Source of the DNA: Leptasterias polaris
Lineage: Eukaryota > Echinodermata > Asteroidea > Forcipulatida > Asteriidae
Direction of reading: 5' to 3'
NCBI GenBank assembly: GCA_037783415.1
Contig: JAZGTN010000009.1
Span: 4,030,001 to 4,094,000, forward strand
Length of the DNA: 64,000 nucleotides
Of this stretch, positions 27,101 through 42,100 are shown piece after piece. The position numbers and the translations under genes were made by a program. Below the pieces are notes generated by a model that saw only the letters and a program-made list of their open reading frames with translations, did no database searches and was not told the DNA's origin. How positions within the stretch are numbered: position 1 is the first letter of the stretch; the number at the start of each line of letters is the position of its first letter.

Positions 27101-30100
27101 AATTTTTAATGTGCGATCCAACATGCCTGAATGGGGTAGCATTACTCTTATCAGAGATGAGTTAAAGACATTGTTTTGGCAATATTAAAACTAATTTCTT
27201 GTTCTTGCAGATTGTGGTCTAACCTGCCTGAATGGAGGAACACTTGATGAACAAAGCTGCAGTTGTACATGCGACCAATACTGGGGCAGTGATAACTGTT
27301 CTGGTAAGTTAATTTAGCAAAGTTTGATAGAGTTTAGTTAGTATTATAATTTGAAAGTTGGCAGTAATTCTGAATTTGTTGTTTTGAATTTTGAATGTGC
27401 GATCCAACATGCCTGAATGGGGGTAGCATTACTCTTATCAGAGATGAGTTAAAGACAATAGAAATATGCTTCTTGTTCCTGCAGATTGTGGTCTAAACTG
27501 TCTGAACGGAGGAACACTTGAAGAAGGAAGCTGCAGTTGTACATGTGACCAATACTGGGGCACTGATAACTGTTCTGGTAAGTGAGTTTAGCAAAGTTTG
27601 ATACAGTTAGTACCATAATTTGAAAGTTGACAATAATTCTGAATTCCTTGTTTTGAATCTTGCTTTGTTTGATCAAACCTGCCTGAAAGGGGGAGCATTA
27701 CATGATAGTAGATATGTTTTAAAGACATTGTTTTGGAAATATTAAAAGTAATTTCTTGTTCTTGCAGATTGTGGTCTAACCTGCCTGAATGGAGGAACAC
27801 TTGATGAAGTAAGCTGCAGTTGTACATGCGACCAATACTGGGGCACTGATAACTGTTCTGGTAAGTGAATATTGCAAAGTTTGATACAGTTAGTACCATA
27901 ATTTGGGAGTTGACAATAATTCTGAATTCCTTGTTTTGAATCTTGCTTTGTTTGATCAAACCTGCCTGAAAGGGGGAGCATTACATGATAGCAGAGATGT
28001 TTTAAAGACATTGTTTTGGAAATATTAAAAGTAATTTCTTGTTCTTGCAGATTGTGGTCTAACCTGCCTGAATGGAGGAACACTTGATGAACAAAGCTGC
28101 AGTTGTACATGCGACCAATACTGGGGCAGTGATAACTGTTCTGGTAAGTGAATTTAGCAAAGTTTGTTACAGTTTAGTTAGTATTATAACTTGAAAGTTG
28201 GCAGTAATTCTGAATTTGTTGATTTGAATTTTGAATGTGCGATCCAACATGCCTGAATGGGGTAGCATTACTCTTATCAGAGATGAGTTAAAGACAATAG
28301 AAACATGCTTCTTGTTCCTGCAGATTGTGGTCTAAACTGCCTGAACGGAGGAACACTTGAAGAAGGAAGCTGCAGTTGTACATGTGACCAATACTGGGGC
28401 ACTGATAACTGTTCTGGTAAGTGAGTTTAGCAAAGTTTGATACAGTTAGTACCATAATTTGAAAGTTGACAATAATTCTGAATTCCTTGTTTTGAATCTT
28501 GCTTTGTTTGATCAAACCTGCCTGAAAGGGGGAGCATTACATGATAGTAGAGATGTTTTAAAGACATTGTTTTGGAAATATTAAAAGTAATTTCTTGTTC
28601 TTGCAGATTGTGGTCTAACCTGCCTGAATGGAGGAACACTTGATGAAGTAAGCTGCAGTTGTACATGCGACCAATACTGGGGCACTGATAACTGTTCTGG
28701 TAAGTGAATATTGCAAAGTTTGATACAGTTAGTACCATAATTTGGGAGTTGACAATAATTCTGAATTCCTTGTTTTGAATCTTGCTTTGTTTGATCAAAC
28801 CTGCCTGAAAGGGGGAGCATTACATGATAGCAGAGATGTTTTAAAGACATTGTTTTGGAAATATTAAAAGTAATTTCTTGTTCTTGCAGATTGTGGTCTA
28901 ACCTGCCTGAATGGAGGAACACTTGATGAACAAAGCTGCAGTTGTACATGCGACCAATACTGGGGCAGTGATAACTGTTCTGGTAAGTGAATTTAGCAAA
29001 GTTTGATACAGTTTAGTTAGTATTATAATTTGAAAGTTGGCAGTAATTTTGAATTTGTTGATTTGAATTTTGAATGTGCGATCCAACATGCCTGAATGGG
29101 ACCGTAGCATTACTCTTATCAGAGATGAGTTAAAGACAATAGAAACATGCTTCTTGTTCCTGCAGATTGTGGTCTAAACTGCCTGAACGGAGGAACACTT
29201 GAAGAAGGAAGCTGCAGTTGTACATGCGACCAATACTGGGGCACTGATAACTGTTCTGGTAAGTGAGTTTAGCAAAGTTTGATACAGTTAGTACCATAAT
29301 TTGAAAGTTGACAATAATTCTGAATTCCTTGTTTTGAATCTTGCTTTGTTTGATCAAACCTGCCTGAAAGGGGGAGCATTACATGATAGTAGAGATGTTT
29401 TAAAGACATTGTTTTGGAAATATTAAAAGTAATTTCTTGTTCTTGCAGATTGTGGTCTAACCTGCCTGAATGGAGGAACACTTGATGAAGTAAGCTGCAG
29501 TTGTACATGCGACCAATACTGGGGCACTGATAACTGTTCTGGTAAGTGAATATTGCAAAGTTTGATACAGTTAGTACCATAATTTGGGAGTTGACAATAA
29601 TTCTGAATTCCTTGTTTTGAATCTTGCTTTGTTTGATCAAACCTGCCTGAAAGGGGGAGCATTACATGATAGCAGAGATGTTTTAAAGACATTGTTTTGG
29701 AAATATTAAAAGTAATTTCTTGTTCTTGCAGATTGTGGTCTAACCTGCCTGAATGGAGGAACACTTGATGAACAAAGCTGCAGTTGTACATGCGACCAAT
29801 ACTGGGGCAGTGATAACTGTTCTGGTAAGTGAATTTAGCAAAGTTTGATACAGTTTAGTTAGTATTATAATTTGAAAGTTGGCAGTAATTTTGAATTTGT
29901 TGATTTGAATTTTGAATGTGCGATCCAACATGCCTGAATGGGACCGTAGCATTACTCTTATCAGAGATGAGTTAAAGACAATAGAAACATGCTTCTTGTT
30001 CCTGCAGATTGTGGTCTAAACTGCCTGAACGGAGGAACACTTGAAGAAGGAAGCTGCAGTTGTACATGCGACCAATACTGGGGCACTGATAACTGTTCTG

Positions 30101-33100
30101 GTAAGTGAGTTTAGCAAAGTTTGATACAGTTAGTACCATAATTTGAAAGTTGACAATAATTCTGAATTCCTTGTTTTGAATCTTGCTTTGTTTGATCAAA
30201 CCTGCCTGAAAGGGGGAGCATTACATGATAGCAGAGATGTGTTAAAGATATTGTTTTGGAAATATTAAAACTAATTTCTTGTTCTTGCAGATTGTGGTCT
30301 AACCTGCCTGAATGGAGGAACACTTGATGAACAAAGCTGCAGTTGTACATGCGACCAATACTGGGGCAGTGATAACTGTTCTGGTAAGTGAATTTAGCAA
30401 AGTTTGATACAGTTTAGTTAGTATTATAATTTGAAAGTTGGCAGTAATTTTGAATTTGTTGATTTGAATTTTGAATGTGCGATCCAACATGCCTGAATGG
30501 GACCGTAGCATTACTCTTATCAGAGATGAGTTAAAGACAATAGAAACATGCTTCTTGTTCCTGCAGATTGTGGTCTAAACTGCCTGAACGGAGGAACACT
30601 TGAAGAAGGAAGCTGCAGTTGTACATGCGACCAATACTGGGGCACTGATAACTGTTCTGGTAAGTGAGTTTAGCAAAGTTTGATACAGTTAGTACCATAA
30701 TTTGAAAGTTGACAATAATTCTGAATTCCTTGTTTTGAATCTTGCTTTGTTTGATCAAACCTGCCTGAAAGGGGGAGCATTACATGATAGCAGAGATGTG
30801 TTAAAGATATTGTTTTGGAAATATTAAAACTAATTTCTTGTTCTTGCAGATTGTGGTCTAACCTGCCTGAATGGAGGAACACTTGATGAACAAAGCTGCA
30901 GTTGTACATGCGACCAATACTGGGGCAGTGATAACTGTTCTGGTAAGTGAATTTAGCAAAGTTTGATACAGTTTAGTTAATATTATAATTTGAAAGTTGG
31001 CAGTAATTCTGAATTTGTTGTTTTGAATTTTGAATGTGCGATCCAACATGCCTGAATGGGGTAGCATTACTCTTATCAGAGATGTGTTAAAGACATTGTT
31101 TTGGAAATATTAAAAGTAATTTCTTGTTCTTGCAGATTGTGGTCTAACCTGCCTGAATGGAGGAACACTTGATGAAGTAAGCTGCAGTTGTACATGCGAC
31201 CAATACTGGGGCACTGATAACTGTTCTGGTAAGTGAATATTGCAAAGTTTTATACAGTTAGTACCATAATTTGAAAGTTGACAATAATTCTGAATTCCTT
31301 GTTTTGAATCTTGCTTTGTTTGATCAAACCTGCCTGAAAGAGGGAGCATTACATGATAGCAGAGATGTGTTAAAGACATGGTTTTGGAAATATTAAAACT
31401 AATTTCTTGTTCTTGCAGATTGTGGTCTAACCTGCCTGAATGGAGGAACACTTGATGAACAAAGCTGCAGTTGTACATGCGACCAATACTGGGGCAGTGA
31501 AAACTGTTCTGGTAAGTGAATTTAGCAAAGTTTGATACAGTTTAGTTAGTATTATAATTTGAAAGTTGGCAGTAATTCTGAATTTGTTGTTTTGAATTTT
31601 GAATGTGCGATCCAACATGCCTGAATGGGGTAGCATTACTCTTATCAGAGATGAGTTAAAGACAATAGAAACATGCTTCTTGTTCCTGCAGATTGTGGTC
31701 TAAACTGCCTGAATGGAGGAACACTTGAAGAAGGAAGCTGCAGTTGTACATGTGACCAATACTGGGGCACTGATAACTGTTCTGGTAAGTGAGTTTAGCA
31801 AAGTTTGATACAGTTAGTACCATAATTTGAAAGTTGACAATAATTCTGAATTCTTTGTTTTGAATCTTGCTTTGTTTGATCAAACCTGCCTGAAAGGGGG
31901 AGCATTACATGATAGCAGAGATGTGTTAAAGACATTGTTTTGGAAATATTAAAAGTAATTTCTTGTTCTTGCAGATTGTGGTCTAACCTGCCTGAATGGA
32001 GGAACACTTGATGAAGTAAGCTGCAGTTGTACATGCGACCAATACTGGGGCACTGATAACTGTTCTGGTAAGTGAATATTGCAAAGTTTGATACAGTTAG
32101 TACCATAATTTGAAAGTTGACAATAATTCTGAATTCCTTGTTTTGAATCTTGCTTTGTTTGATCAGACCTGCCTGAAAGGGGGAGCATTACATGATAGCA
32201 GAGATGTTTTAAAGACATTGTTTTGGAAATATTAAAACTAATTTCTTGTTCTTGCAGATTGTGGTCTAACCTGCCTGAATGGAGGAACACTTGATGAACA
32301 AAGCTGCAGTTGTACATGCGACCAATACTGGGTCAGTGATAACTGTTCTGGTAAGTGAATTTAGCAAAGTTTGATACAGTTTAGTTAGTATTATAATTTG
32401 AAAGTCGGCAGTAATTTTGAATTTGTTGATTTGAATTTTGAATGTGCGATCCAACATGCCTGAATGGGACCGTAGCATTACTCTTATCAGAGATGAGTTA
32501 AAGACAATAGAAACATGATTCTTGTTCCTGCAGATTGTGGTCTCAACTGCCTGAATGGAGGAACACTTGAAGAAGGAATCTGCAGTTGTACATGTGACCA
32601 ATACTGGGGCACTGATAACTGTTCTGGTAAGTGAGTTTAGCAAAGTTTGATACAGTTAGTACCATAATTTGAAAGTTGACAATAATTCTGAATTGCTTGT
32701 TTTGAATCTTGCTTTGTTTGATCAAACCTGCCTGAAAGGGGGAGCATTACATGATAGCAGAGATGTGTTAAAGACATTGTTTTGGAAATATTAAAACTAA
32801 TTTCTTGTTCTTGCAGATTGTGGTCTAACCTGCCTGAATGGAGGAACACTTGATGAAGTAAGCTGCAGTTGTACATGCGACCAATACTGGGGCACTGATA
32901 ACTGTTCTGGTAAGTGAATATTGCAAAGTTTGATACAGTTAGTACCATAATTTGGGAGTTGACAATAATTCTGAATTCCTTGTTTTGAATCTTGCTTTGT
33001 TTGATCAAACCTGCCTGAAAGGGGGAGCATTACATGATAGCAGAGATGTTTTAAAGACATTGTTTTGGAAATATTAAAACTAATTTCTTGTTCTTGCAGA

Positions 33101-36100
33101 TTGTGGTCTAACCTGCCTGAATGGAGGAACACTTGATGAACAAAGCTGCAGTTGTACATGCGACCAATACTGGGTCAGTGATAACTGTTCTGGTAAGTGA
33201 ATTTAGCAAAGTTTGATACAGTTTAGTTAGTATTATAATTTGAAAGTCGGCAGTAATTTTGAATTTGTTGATTTGAATTTTGAATGTGCGATCCAACATG
33301 CCTGAATGGGACCGTAGCATTACTCTTATCAGAGATGAGTTAAAGACAATAGAAACATGATTCTTGTTCCTGCAGATTGTGGTCTCAACTGCCTGAATGG
33401 AGGAACACTTGAAGAAGGAATCTGCAGTTGTACATGTGACCAATACTGGGGCACTGATAACTGTTCTGGTAAGTGAGTTTAGCAAAGTTTGATACAGTTA
33501 GTACCATAATTTGAAAGTTGACAATAATTCTGAATTGCTTGTTTTGAATCTTGCTTTGTTTGATCAAACCTGCCTGAAAGGGGGAGCATTACATGATAGC
33601 AGAGATGTGTTAAAGACATTGTTTTGGAAATATTAAAACTAATTTCTTGTTCTTGCAGATTGTGGTCTAACCTGCCTGAATGGAGGAACACTTGATGAAG
33701 TAAGCTGCAGTTGTACATGCGACCAATACTGGGGCACTGATAACTGTTCTGGTAAGTGAATATTGCAAAGTTTGATACAGTTAGTACCATAATTTGGGAG
33801 TTGACAATAATTCTGAATTCCTTGTTTTGAATCTTGCTTTGTTTGATCAAACCTGCCTGAAAGGGGGAGCATTACATGATAGCAGAGATGTTTTAAAGAC
33901 ATTGTTTTGGAAATATTAAAAGTAATTTCTTGTTCTTGCAGATTGTGGTCTAACCTGCCTGAATGGAGGAACACTTGATGAACAAAGCTGCAGTTGTACA
34001 TGCGACCAATACTGGGTCAGTGATAACTGTTCTGGTAAGTGAATTTAGCAAAGTTTGATACAGTTTAGTTAGTATTATAATTTGAAAGTCGGCAGTAATT
34101 TTGAATTTGTTGATTTGAATTTTGAATGTGCGATCCAACATGCCTGAATGGGACCGTAGCATTACTCTTATCAGAGATGAGTTAAAGACAATAGAAACAT
34201 GATTCTTGTTCCTGCAGATTGTGGTCTCAACTGCCTGAATGGAGGAACACTTGAAGAAGGAATCTGCAGTTGTACATGTGACCAATACTGGGGCACTGAT
34301 AACTGTTCTGGTAAGTGAGTTTAGCAAAGTTTGATACAGTTAGTACCATAATTTGAAAGTTGACAATAATTCTGAATTGCTTGTTTTGAATCTTGCTTTG
34401 TTTGATCAAACCTGCCTGAAAGGGGGAGCATTACATGATAGCAGAGATGTGTTAAAGACATTGTTTTGGAAATATTAAAACTAATTTCTTGTTCTTGCAG
34501 ATTGTGGTCTAACCTGCCTGAATGGAGGAACACTTGATGAAGTAAGCTGCAGTTGTACATGCGACCAATACTGGGGCACTGATAACTGTTCTGGTAAGTG
34601 AATATTGCAAAGTTTGATACAGTTAGTACCATAATTTGGGAGTTGACAATAATTCTGAATTCCTTGTTTTGAATCTTGCTTTGTTTGATCAAACCTGCCT
34701 GAAAGGGGGAGCATTACATGATAGCAGAGATGTTTTAAAGACATTGTTTTGGAAATATTAAAAGTAATTTCTTGTTCTTGCAGATTGTGGTCTAACCTGC
34801 CTGAATGGAGGAACACTTGATGAACAAAGCTGCAGTTGTACATGCGACCAATACTGGGGCAGTGATAACTGTTCTGGTAAGTGAATTTAGCAAAGTTTGA
34901 TACAGTTTAGTTAGTATTATAATTTGAAAGTTGGCAGTAATTTTGAATTTGTTGATTTGAATTTTGAATGTGCGATCCAACATGCCTGAATGGGACCGTA
35001 GCATTACTCTTATCAGAGATGAGTTAAAGACAATAGAAACATGCTTCTTGTTCCTGCAGATTGTGGTCTAAACTGCCTGAACGGAGGAACACTTGAAGAA
35101 GGAAGCTGCATTTGTACATGCGACCAATACTGGGGCACTGATAACTGTTCTGGTAAGTGAGTTTAGCAAAGTTTGATACAGTTAGTACCATAATTTGAAA
35201 GTTGACAATAATTCTGAATTCCTTGTTTTGAATCTTGCTTTGTTTGATCAAACCTGCCTGAAAGAGGGAGCATTACATGATAGCAGAGATGTGTTAAAGA
35301 CATGGTTTTGGAAATATTAAAACTAATTTCTTGTTCTTGCAGATTGTGGTCTAACCTGCCTGAATGGAGGAACACTTGATGAACAAAGCTGCAGTTGTAC
35401 ATGCGACCAATACTGGGGTAGTGAAAACTGTTCTGGTAAGTGAATTTAGCAAAGTTTGATACAGTTTAGTTAGTATTATAATTTGAAAGTTGGCAGTAAT
35501 TCTGAATTTGTTGTTTTGAATTTTGAATGTGCGATCCAACATGCCTGAATGGGGTAGCATTACTCTTATCAGAGATGAGTTAAAGACAATAGAAACATGC
35601 TTCTTGTTCCTGCAGATTGTGGTCTAAACTGCCTGAATGGAGGAACACTTGATGAACAAAGCTGCAGTTGTACATGCGACCAATACTGGGGCAGTGATAA
35701 CTGTTCTGGTAAGTGAATTTAGCAAAGTTTGTTACAGTTTAGTTAGTATTATAACTTGAAAGTTGGCAGTAATTCTGAATTTGTTGATTTGAATTTTGAA
35801 TGTGCGATCCAACATGCCTGAATGGGGTAGCATTACTCTTATCAGAGATGAGTTAAAGACAATAGAAACATGCTTCTTGTTCCTGCAGATTGTGGTCTAA
35901 ACTGCCTGAACGGAGGAACACTTGAAGAAGGAAGCTGCAGTTGTACATGTGACCAATACTGGGGCACTGATAACTGTTCTGGTAAGTGAGTTTAGCAAAG
36001 TTTGATACAGTTAGTACCATAATTTGAAAGTTGACAATAATTCTGAATTCCTTGTTTTGAATCTTGCTTTGTTTGATCAAACGTGCCTGAAAGGGGGAGC

Positions 36101-39100
36101 ATTACATGATAGTAGAGATGTTTTAAAGACATTGTTTTGGAAATATTAAAAGTAATTTCTTGTTCTTGCAGATTGTGGTCTAACCTGCCTGAATGGAGGA
36201 ACACTTGATGAAGTAAGCTGCAGTTGTACATGCGACCAATACTGGGGCACTGATAACTGTTCTGGTAAGTGAATATTGCAATGTTTGATACAGTTAGTAC
36301 CATAATTTGAAAGTTGACAATAATTCTGAATTCCTTGTTTTGAATCTTGCTTTGTTTGATCAAACCTGCCTGAAAAAGGGAGCATTACATGATAGCAGAG
36401 ATGTGTTAAAGACATGGTTTTGGAAATATTAAAACTAATTTCTTGTTCTTGCAGATTGTGGTCTAACCTGCCTGAATGGAGGAACACTTGATGAACAAAG
36501 CTGCAGTTGTACATGCGACCAATACTGGGGCAGTGAAAACTGTTCTGGTAAGTGAATTTAGCAAAGTTTGATACAGTTTAGTTAGTATTATAATTTGAAA
36601 GTTGGCAGTAATTCTGAATTTGTTGTTTTGAATTTTGAATGTGCGATCCAACATGCCTGAATGGGGTAGCATTACTCTTATCAGAGATGAGTTAAAGACA
36701 ATAGAATTATGCTTCTTGTTCCTGCAGATTGTGGTCTAAACTGCCTGAATGGAGGAACACTTGAAGAAGGAAGCTGCAGTTGTACATGTGACCAATACTG
36801 GGGCACTGATAACTGTTCTGGTAAGTGAGTTTAGCAAAGTTTGATACAGTTAGTACCATAATTTGAAAGTTGACAATAATTCTGAATTGCTTGTTTTGAA
36901 TCTTGCTTTGTTTGATCAAACCTGCCTGAAAGGGGGAGCATTACATGATAGCAGAGATGTGTTAAAGATATTGTTTTGGAAATATTAAAACTAATTTCTT
37001 GTTCTTGCAGATTGTGGTCTAACCTGCCTGAATGGAGGAACACTTGATGAACAAAGCTGCAGTTGTACATGCGACCAATACTGGGGCAGTGATAACTGTT
37101 CTGGTAAGTTAATTTAGCAAAGTTTGATAGAGTTTAGTTAGTATTATAATTTGAAAGTTGGCAGTAATTCTGAATTTGTTGTTTTGAATTTTGAATGTGC
37201 GATCCAACATGCCTGAATGGGGTAGCATTACTCTTATCAGAGATGAGTTAAAGACAATAGAAATATGCTTCTTGTACCTGCAGATTGTGGTCTAAACTGC
37301 CTGAATGGAGGAACACTTGAAGAAGGAAGCTGCAGTTGTACATGTGACCAATACTGGGGCACTGATAACTGTTCTGGTAAGTGAGTTTAGCAAAGTTTGA
37401 TACAGTTAGTACCATAATTTGAAAGTTGACAATAATTCTGAATTCTTTGTTTTGAATCTTGCTTTGTTTGATCAAACCTGCCTGAAAGGGGGAGCATTAC
37501 ATGATAGCAGAGATGTGTTAAAGACATTGTTTTGGAAATATTAAAAGTAATTTCTTGTTCTTGCAGATTGTGGTCTAACCTGCCTGAATGGAGGAACACT
37601 TGATGAAGTAAGCTGCAGTTGTACATGCGACCAATACTGGGGCACTGATAACTGTTCTGGTAAGTGAATATTGCAAAGTTTGATACAGTTAGTACCATAA
37701 TTTGAAAGTTGACAATAATTCTGAATTCCTTGTTTTGAATCTTGCTTTGTTTGATCAGACCTGCCTGAAAGGGGGAGCATTACATGATAGCAGAGATGTT
37801 TTAAAGACATTGTTTTGGAAATATTAAAACTAATTTCTTGTTCTTGCAGATTGTGGTCTAACCTGCCTGAATGGAGGAACACTTGATGAACAAAGCTGCA
37901 GTTGTACATGCGACCAATACTGGGTCAGTGATAACTGTTCTGGTAAGTGAATTTAGCAAAGTTTGATACAGTTTAGTTAGTATTATAATTTGAAAGTCGG
38001 CAGTAATTTTGAATTTGTTGATTTGAATTTTGAATGTGCGATCCAACATGTCTGAATGGGACCGTAGCATTACTCTTATCAGAGATGAGTTAAAGACAAT
38101 AGAAACATGATTCTTGTTCCTGCAGATTGTGGTCTCAACTGCCTGAATGGAGGAACACTTGAAGAAGGAATCTGCAGTTGTACATGTGACCAATACTGGG
38201 GCACTGATAACTGTTCTGGTAAGTGAGTTTAGCAAAGTTTGATACAGTTAGTACCATAATTTGAAAGTTGACAATAATTCTGAATTGCTTGTTTTGAATC
38301 TTGCTTTGTTTGATCAAACCTGCCTGAAAGGGGGAGCATTACATGATAGCAGAGATGTGTTAAAGACATTGTTTTGGAAATATTAAAACTAATTTCTTGT
38401 TCTTGCAGATTGTGGTCTAACCTGCCTGAATGGAGGAACACTTGATGAAGTAAGCTGCAGTTGTACATGCGACCAATACTGGGGCACTGATAACTGTTCT
38501 GGTAAGTGAATATTGCAAAGTTTGATACAGTTAGTACCATAATTTGGGAGTTGACAATAATTCTGAATTCCTTGTTTTGAATCTTGCTTTGTTTGATCAA
38601 ACCTGCCTGAAAGGGGGAGCATTACATGATAGCAGAGATGTTTTAAAGACATTGTTTTGGAAATATTAAAAGTAATTTCTTGTTCTTGCAGATTGTGGTC
38701 TAACCTGCCTGAATGGAGGAACACTTGATGAACAAAGCTGCAGTTGTACATGCGACCAATACTGGGTCAGTGATAACTGTTCTGGTAAGTGAATTTAGCA
38801 AAGTTTGATACAGTTTAGTTAGTATTATAATTTGAAAGTCGGCAGTAATTTTGAATTTGTTGATTTGAATTTTGAATGTGCGATCCAACATGCCTGAATG
38901 GGACCGTAGCATTACTCTTATCAGAGATGAGTTAAAGACAATAGAAACATGATTCTTGTTCCTGCAGATTGTGGTCTCAACTGCCTGAATGGAGGAACAC
39001 TTGAAGAAGGAATCTGCAGTTGTACATGTGACCAATACTGGGGCACTGATAACTGTTCTGGTAAGTGAGTTTAGCAAAGTTTGATACAGTTAGTACCATA

Positions 39101-42100
39101 ATTTGAAAGTTGACAATAATTCTGAATTGCTTGTTTTGAATCTTGCTTTGTTTGATCAAACCTGCCTGAAAGGGGGAGCATTACATGATAGCAGAGATGT
39201 GTTAAAGACATTGTTTTGGAAATATTAAAACTAATTTCTTGTTCTTGCAGATTGTGGTCTAACCTGCCTGAATGGAGGAACACTTGATGAAGTAAGCTGC
39301 AGTTGTACATGCGACCAATACTGGGGCACTGATAACTGTTCTGGTAAGTGAATATTGCAAAGTTTGATACAGTTAGTACCATAATTTGGGAGTTGACAAT
39401 AATTCTGAATTCCTTGTTTTGAATCTTGCTTTGTTTGATCAAACCTGCCTGAAAGGGGGAGCATTACATGATAGCAGAGATGTTTTAAAGACATTGTTTT
39501 GGAAATATTAAAAGTAATTTCTTGTTCTTGCAGATTGTGGTCTAACCTGCCTGAATGGAGGAACACTTGATGAACAAAGCTGCAGTTGTACATGCGACCA
39601 ATACTGGGGCAGTGATAACTGTTCTGGTAAGTGAATTTAGCAAAGTTTGATACAGTTTAGTTAGTATTATAATTTGAAAGTTGGCAGTAATTTTGAATTT
39701 GTTGATTTGAATTTTGAATGTGCGATCCAACATGCCTGAATGGGACCGTAGCATTACTCTTATCAGAGATGAGTTAAAGACAATAGAAACATGCTTCTTG
39801 TTCCTGCAGATTGTGGTCTAAACTGCCTGAACGGAGGAACACTTGAAGAAGGAAGCTGCATTTGTACATGCGACCAATACTGGGGCACTGATAACTGTTC
39901 TGGTAAGTGAGTTTAGCAAAGTTTGATACAGTTAGTACCATAATTTGAAAGTTGACAATAATTCTGAATTCCTTGTTTTGAATCTTGCTTTGTTTGATCA
40001 AACCTGCCTGAAAGAGGGAGCATTACATGATAGCAGAGATGTGTTAAAGACATGGTTTTGGAAATATTAAAACTAATTTCTTGTTCTTGCAGATTGTGGT
40101 CTAACCTGCCTGAATGGAGGAACACTTGATGAACAAAGCTGCAGTTGTACATGCGACCAATACTGGGGTAGTGAAAACTGTTCTGGTAAGTGAATTTAGC
40201 AAAGTTTGATACAGTTTAGTTAGTATTATAATTTGAAAGTTGGCAGTAATTCTGAATTTGTTGTTTTGAATTTTGAATGTGCGATCCAACATGCCTGAAT
40301 GGGGTAGCATTACTCTTATCAGAGATGAGTTAAAGACAATAGAAACATGCTTCTTGTTCCTGCAGATTGTGGTCTAAACTGCCTGAATGGAGGAACACTT
40401 GATGAACAAAGCTGCAGTTGTACATGCGACCAATACTGGGGCAGTGATAACTGTTCTGGTAAGTGAATTTAGCAAAGTTTGTTACAGTTTAGTTAGTATT
40501 ATAACTTGAAAGTTGGCAGTAATTCTGAATTTGTTGATTTGAATTTTGAATGTGCGATCCAACATGCCTGAATGGGGTAGCATTACTCTTATCAGAGATG
40601 AGTTAAAGACAATAGAAACATGCTTCTTGTTCCTGCAGATTGTGGTCTAAACTGCCTGAACGGAGGAACACTTGAAGAAGGAAGCTGCAGTTGTACATGT
40701 GACCAATACTGGGGCACTGATAACTGTTCTGGTAAGTGAGTTTAGCAAAGTTTGATACAGTTAGTACCATAATTTGAAAGTTGACAATAATTCTGAATTC
40801 CTTGTTTTGAATCTTGCTTTGTTTGATCAAACGTGCCTGAAAGGGGGAGCATTACATGATAGTAGAGATGTTTTAAAGACATTGTTTTGGAAATATTAAA
40901 AGTAATTTCTTGTTCTTGCAGATTGTGGTCTAACCTGCCTGAATGGAGGAACACTTGATGAAGTAAGCTGCAGTTGTACATGCGACCAATACTGGGGCAC
41001 TGATAACTGTTCTGGTAAGTGAATATTGCAATGTTTGATACAGTTAGTACCATAATTTGAAAGTTGACAATAATTCTGAATTCCTTGTTTTGAATCTTGC
41101 TTTGTTTGATCAAACCTGCCTGAAAAAGGGAGCATTACATGATAGCAGAGATGTGTTAAAGACATGGTTTTGGAAATATTAAAACTAATTTCTTGTTCTT
41201 GCAGATTGTGGTCTAACCTGCCTGAATGGAGGAACACTTGATGAACAAAGCTGCAGTTGTACATGCGACCAATACTGGGGCAGTGAAAACTGTTCTGGTA
41301 AGTGAATTTAGCAAAGTTTGATACAGTTTAGTTAGTATTATAATTTGAAAGTTGGCAGTAATTCTGAATTTGTTGTTTTGAATTTTGAATGTGCGATCCA
41401 ACATGCCTGAATGGGGTAGCATTACTCTTATCAGAGATGAGTTAAAGACAATAGAATTATGCTTCTTGTTCCTGCAGATTGTGGTCTAAACTGCCTGAAT
41501 GGAGGAACACTTGAAGAAGGAAGCTGCAGTTGTACATGTGACCAATACTGGGGCACTGATAACTGTTCTGGTAAGTGAGTTTAGCAAAGTTTGATACAGT
41601 TAGTACCATAATTTGAAAGTTGACAATAATTCTGAATTGCTTGTTTTGAATCTTGCTTTGTTTGATCAAACCTGCCTGAAAGGGGGAGCATTACATGATA
41701 GCAGAGATGTGTTAAAGATATTGTTTTGGAAATATTAAAACTAATTTCTTGTTCTTGCAGATTGTGGTCTAACCTGCCTGAATGGAGGAACACTTGATGA
41801 ACAAAGCTGCAGTTGTACATGCGACCAATACTGGGGCAGTGATAACTGTTCTGGTAAGTTAATTTAGCAAAGTTTGATAGAGTTTAGTTAGTATTATAAT
41901 TTGAAAGTTGGCAGTAATTCTGAATTTGTTGTTTTGAATTTTGAATGTGCGATCCAACATGCCTGAATGGGGTAGCATTACTCTTATCAGAGATGAGTTA
42001 AAGACAATAGAAATATGCTTCTTGTACCTGCAGATTGTGGTCTAAACTGCCTGAATGGAGGAACACTTGAAGAAGGAAGCTGCAGTTGTACATGTGACCA

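Larger units (their letters stand above)
31136..32909 (+). repeat. Exon block 6: seven EGF exons
   Basis: Exon starts: 31136, 31419, 31692, 31975, 32258, 32534, 32817. The first copies of the WVSDN and EEGIC variants are here. A private G in GATCAGACC at about 32162 recurs at 37754 and 42504, which links this region to the block duplications that follow. Confidence 0.85.
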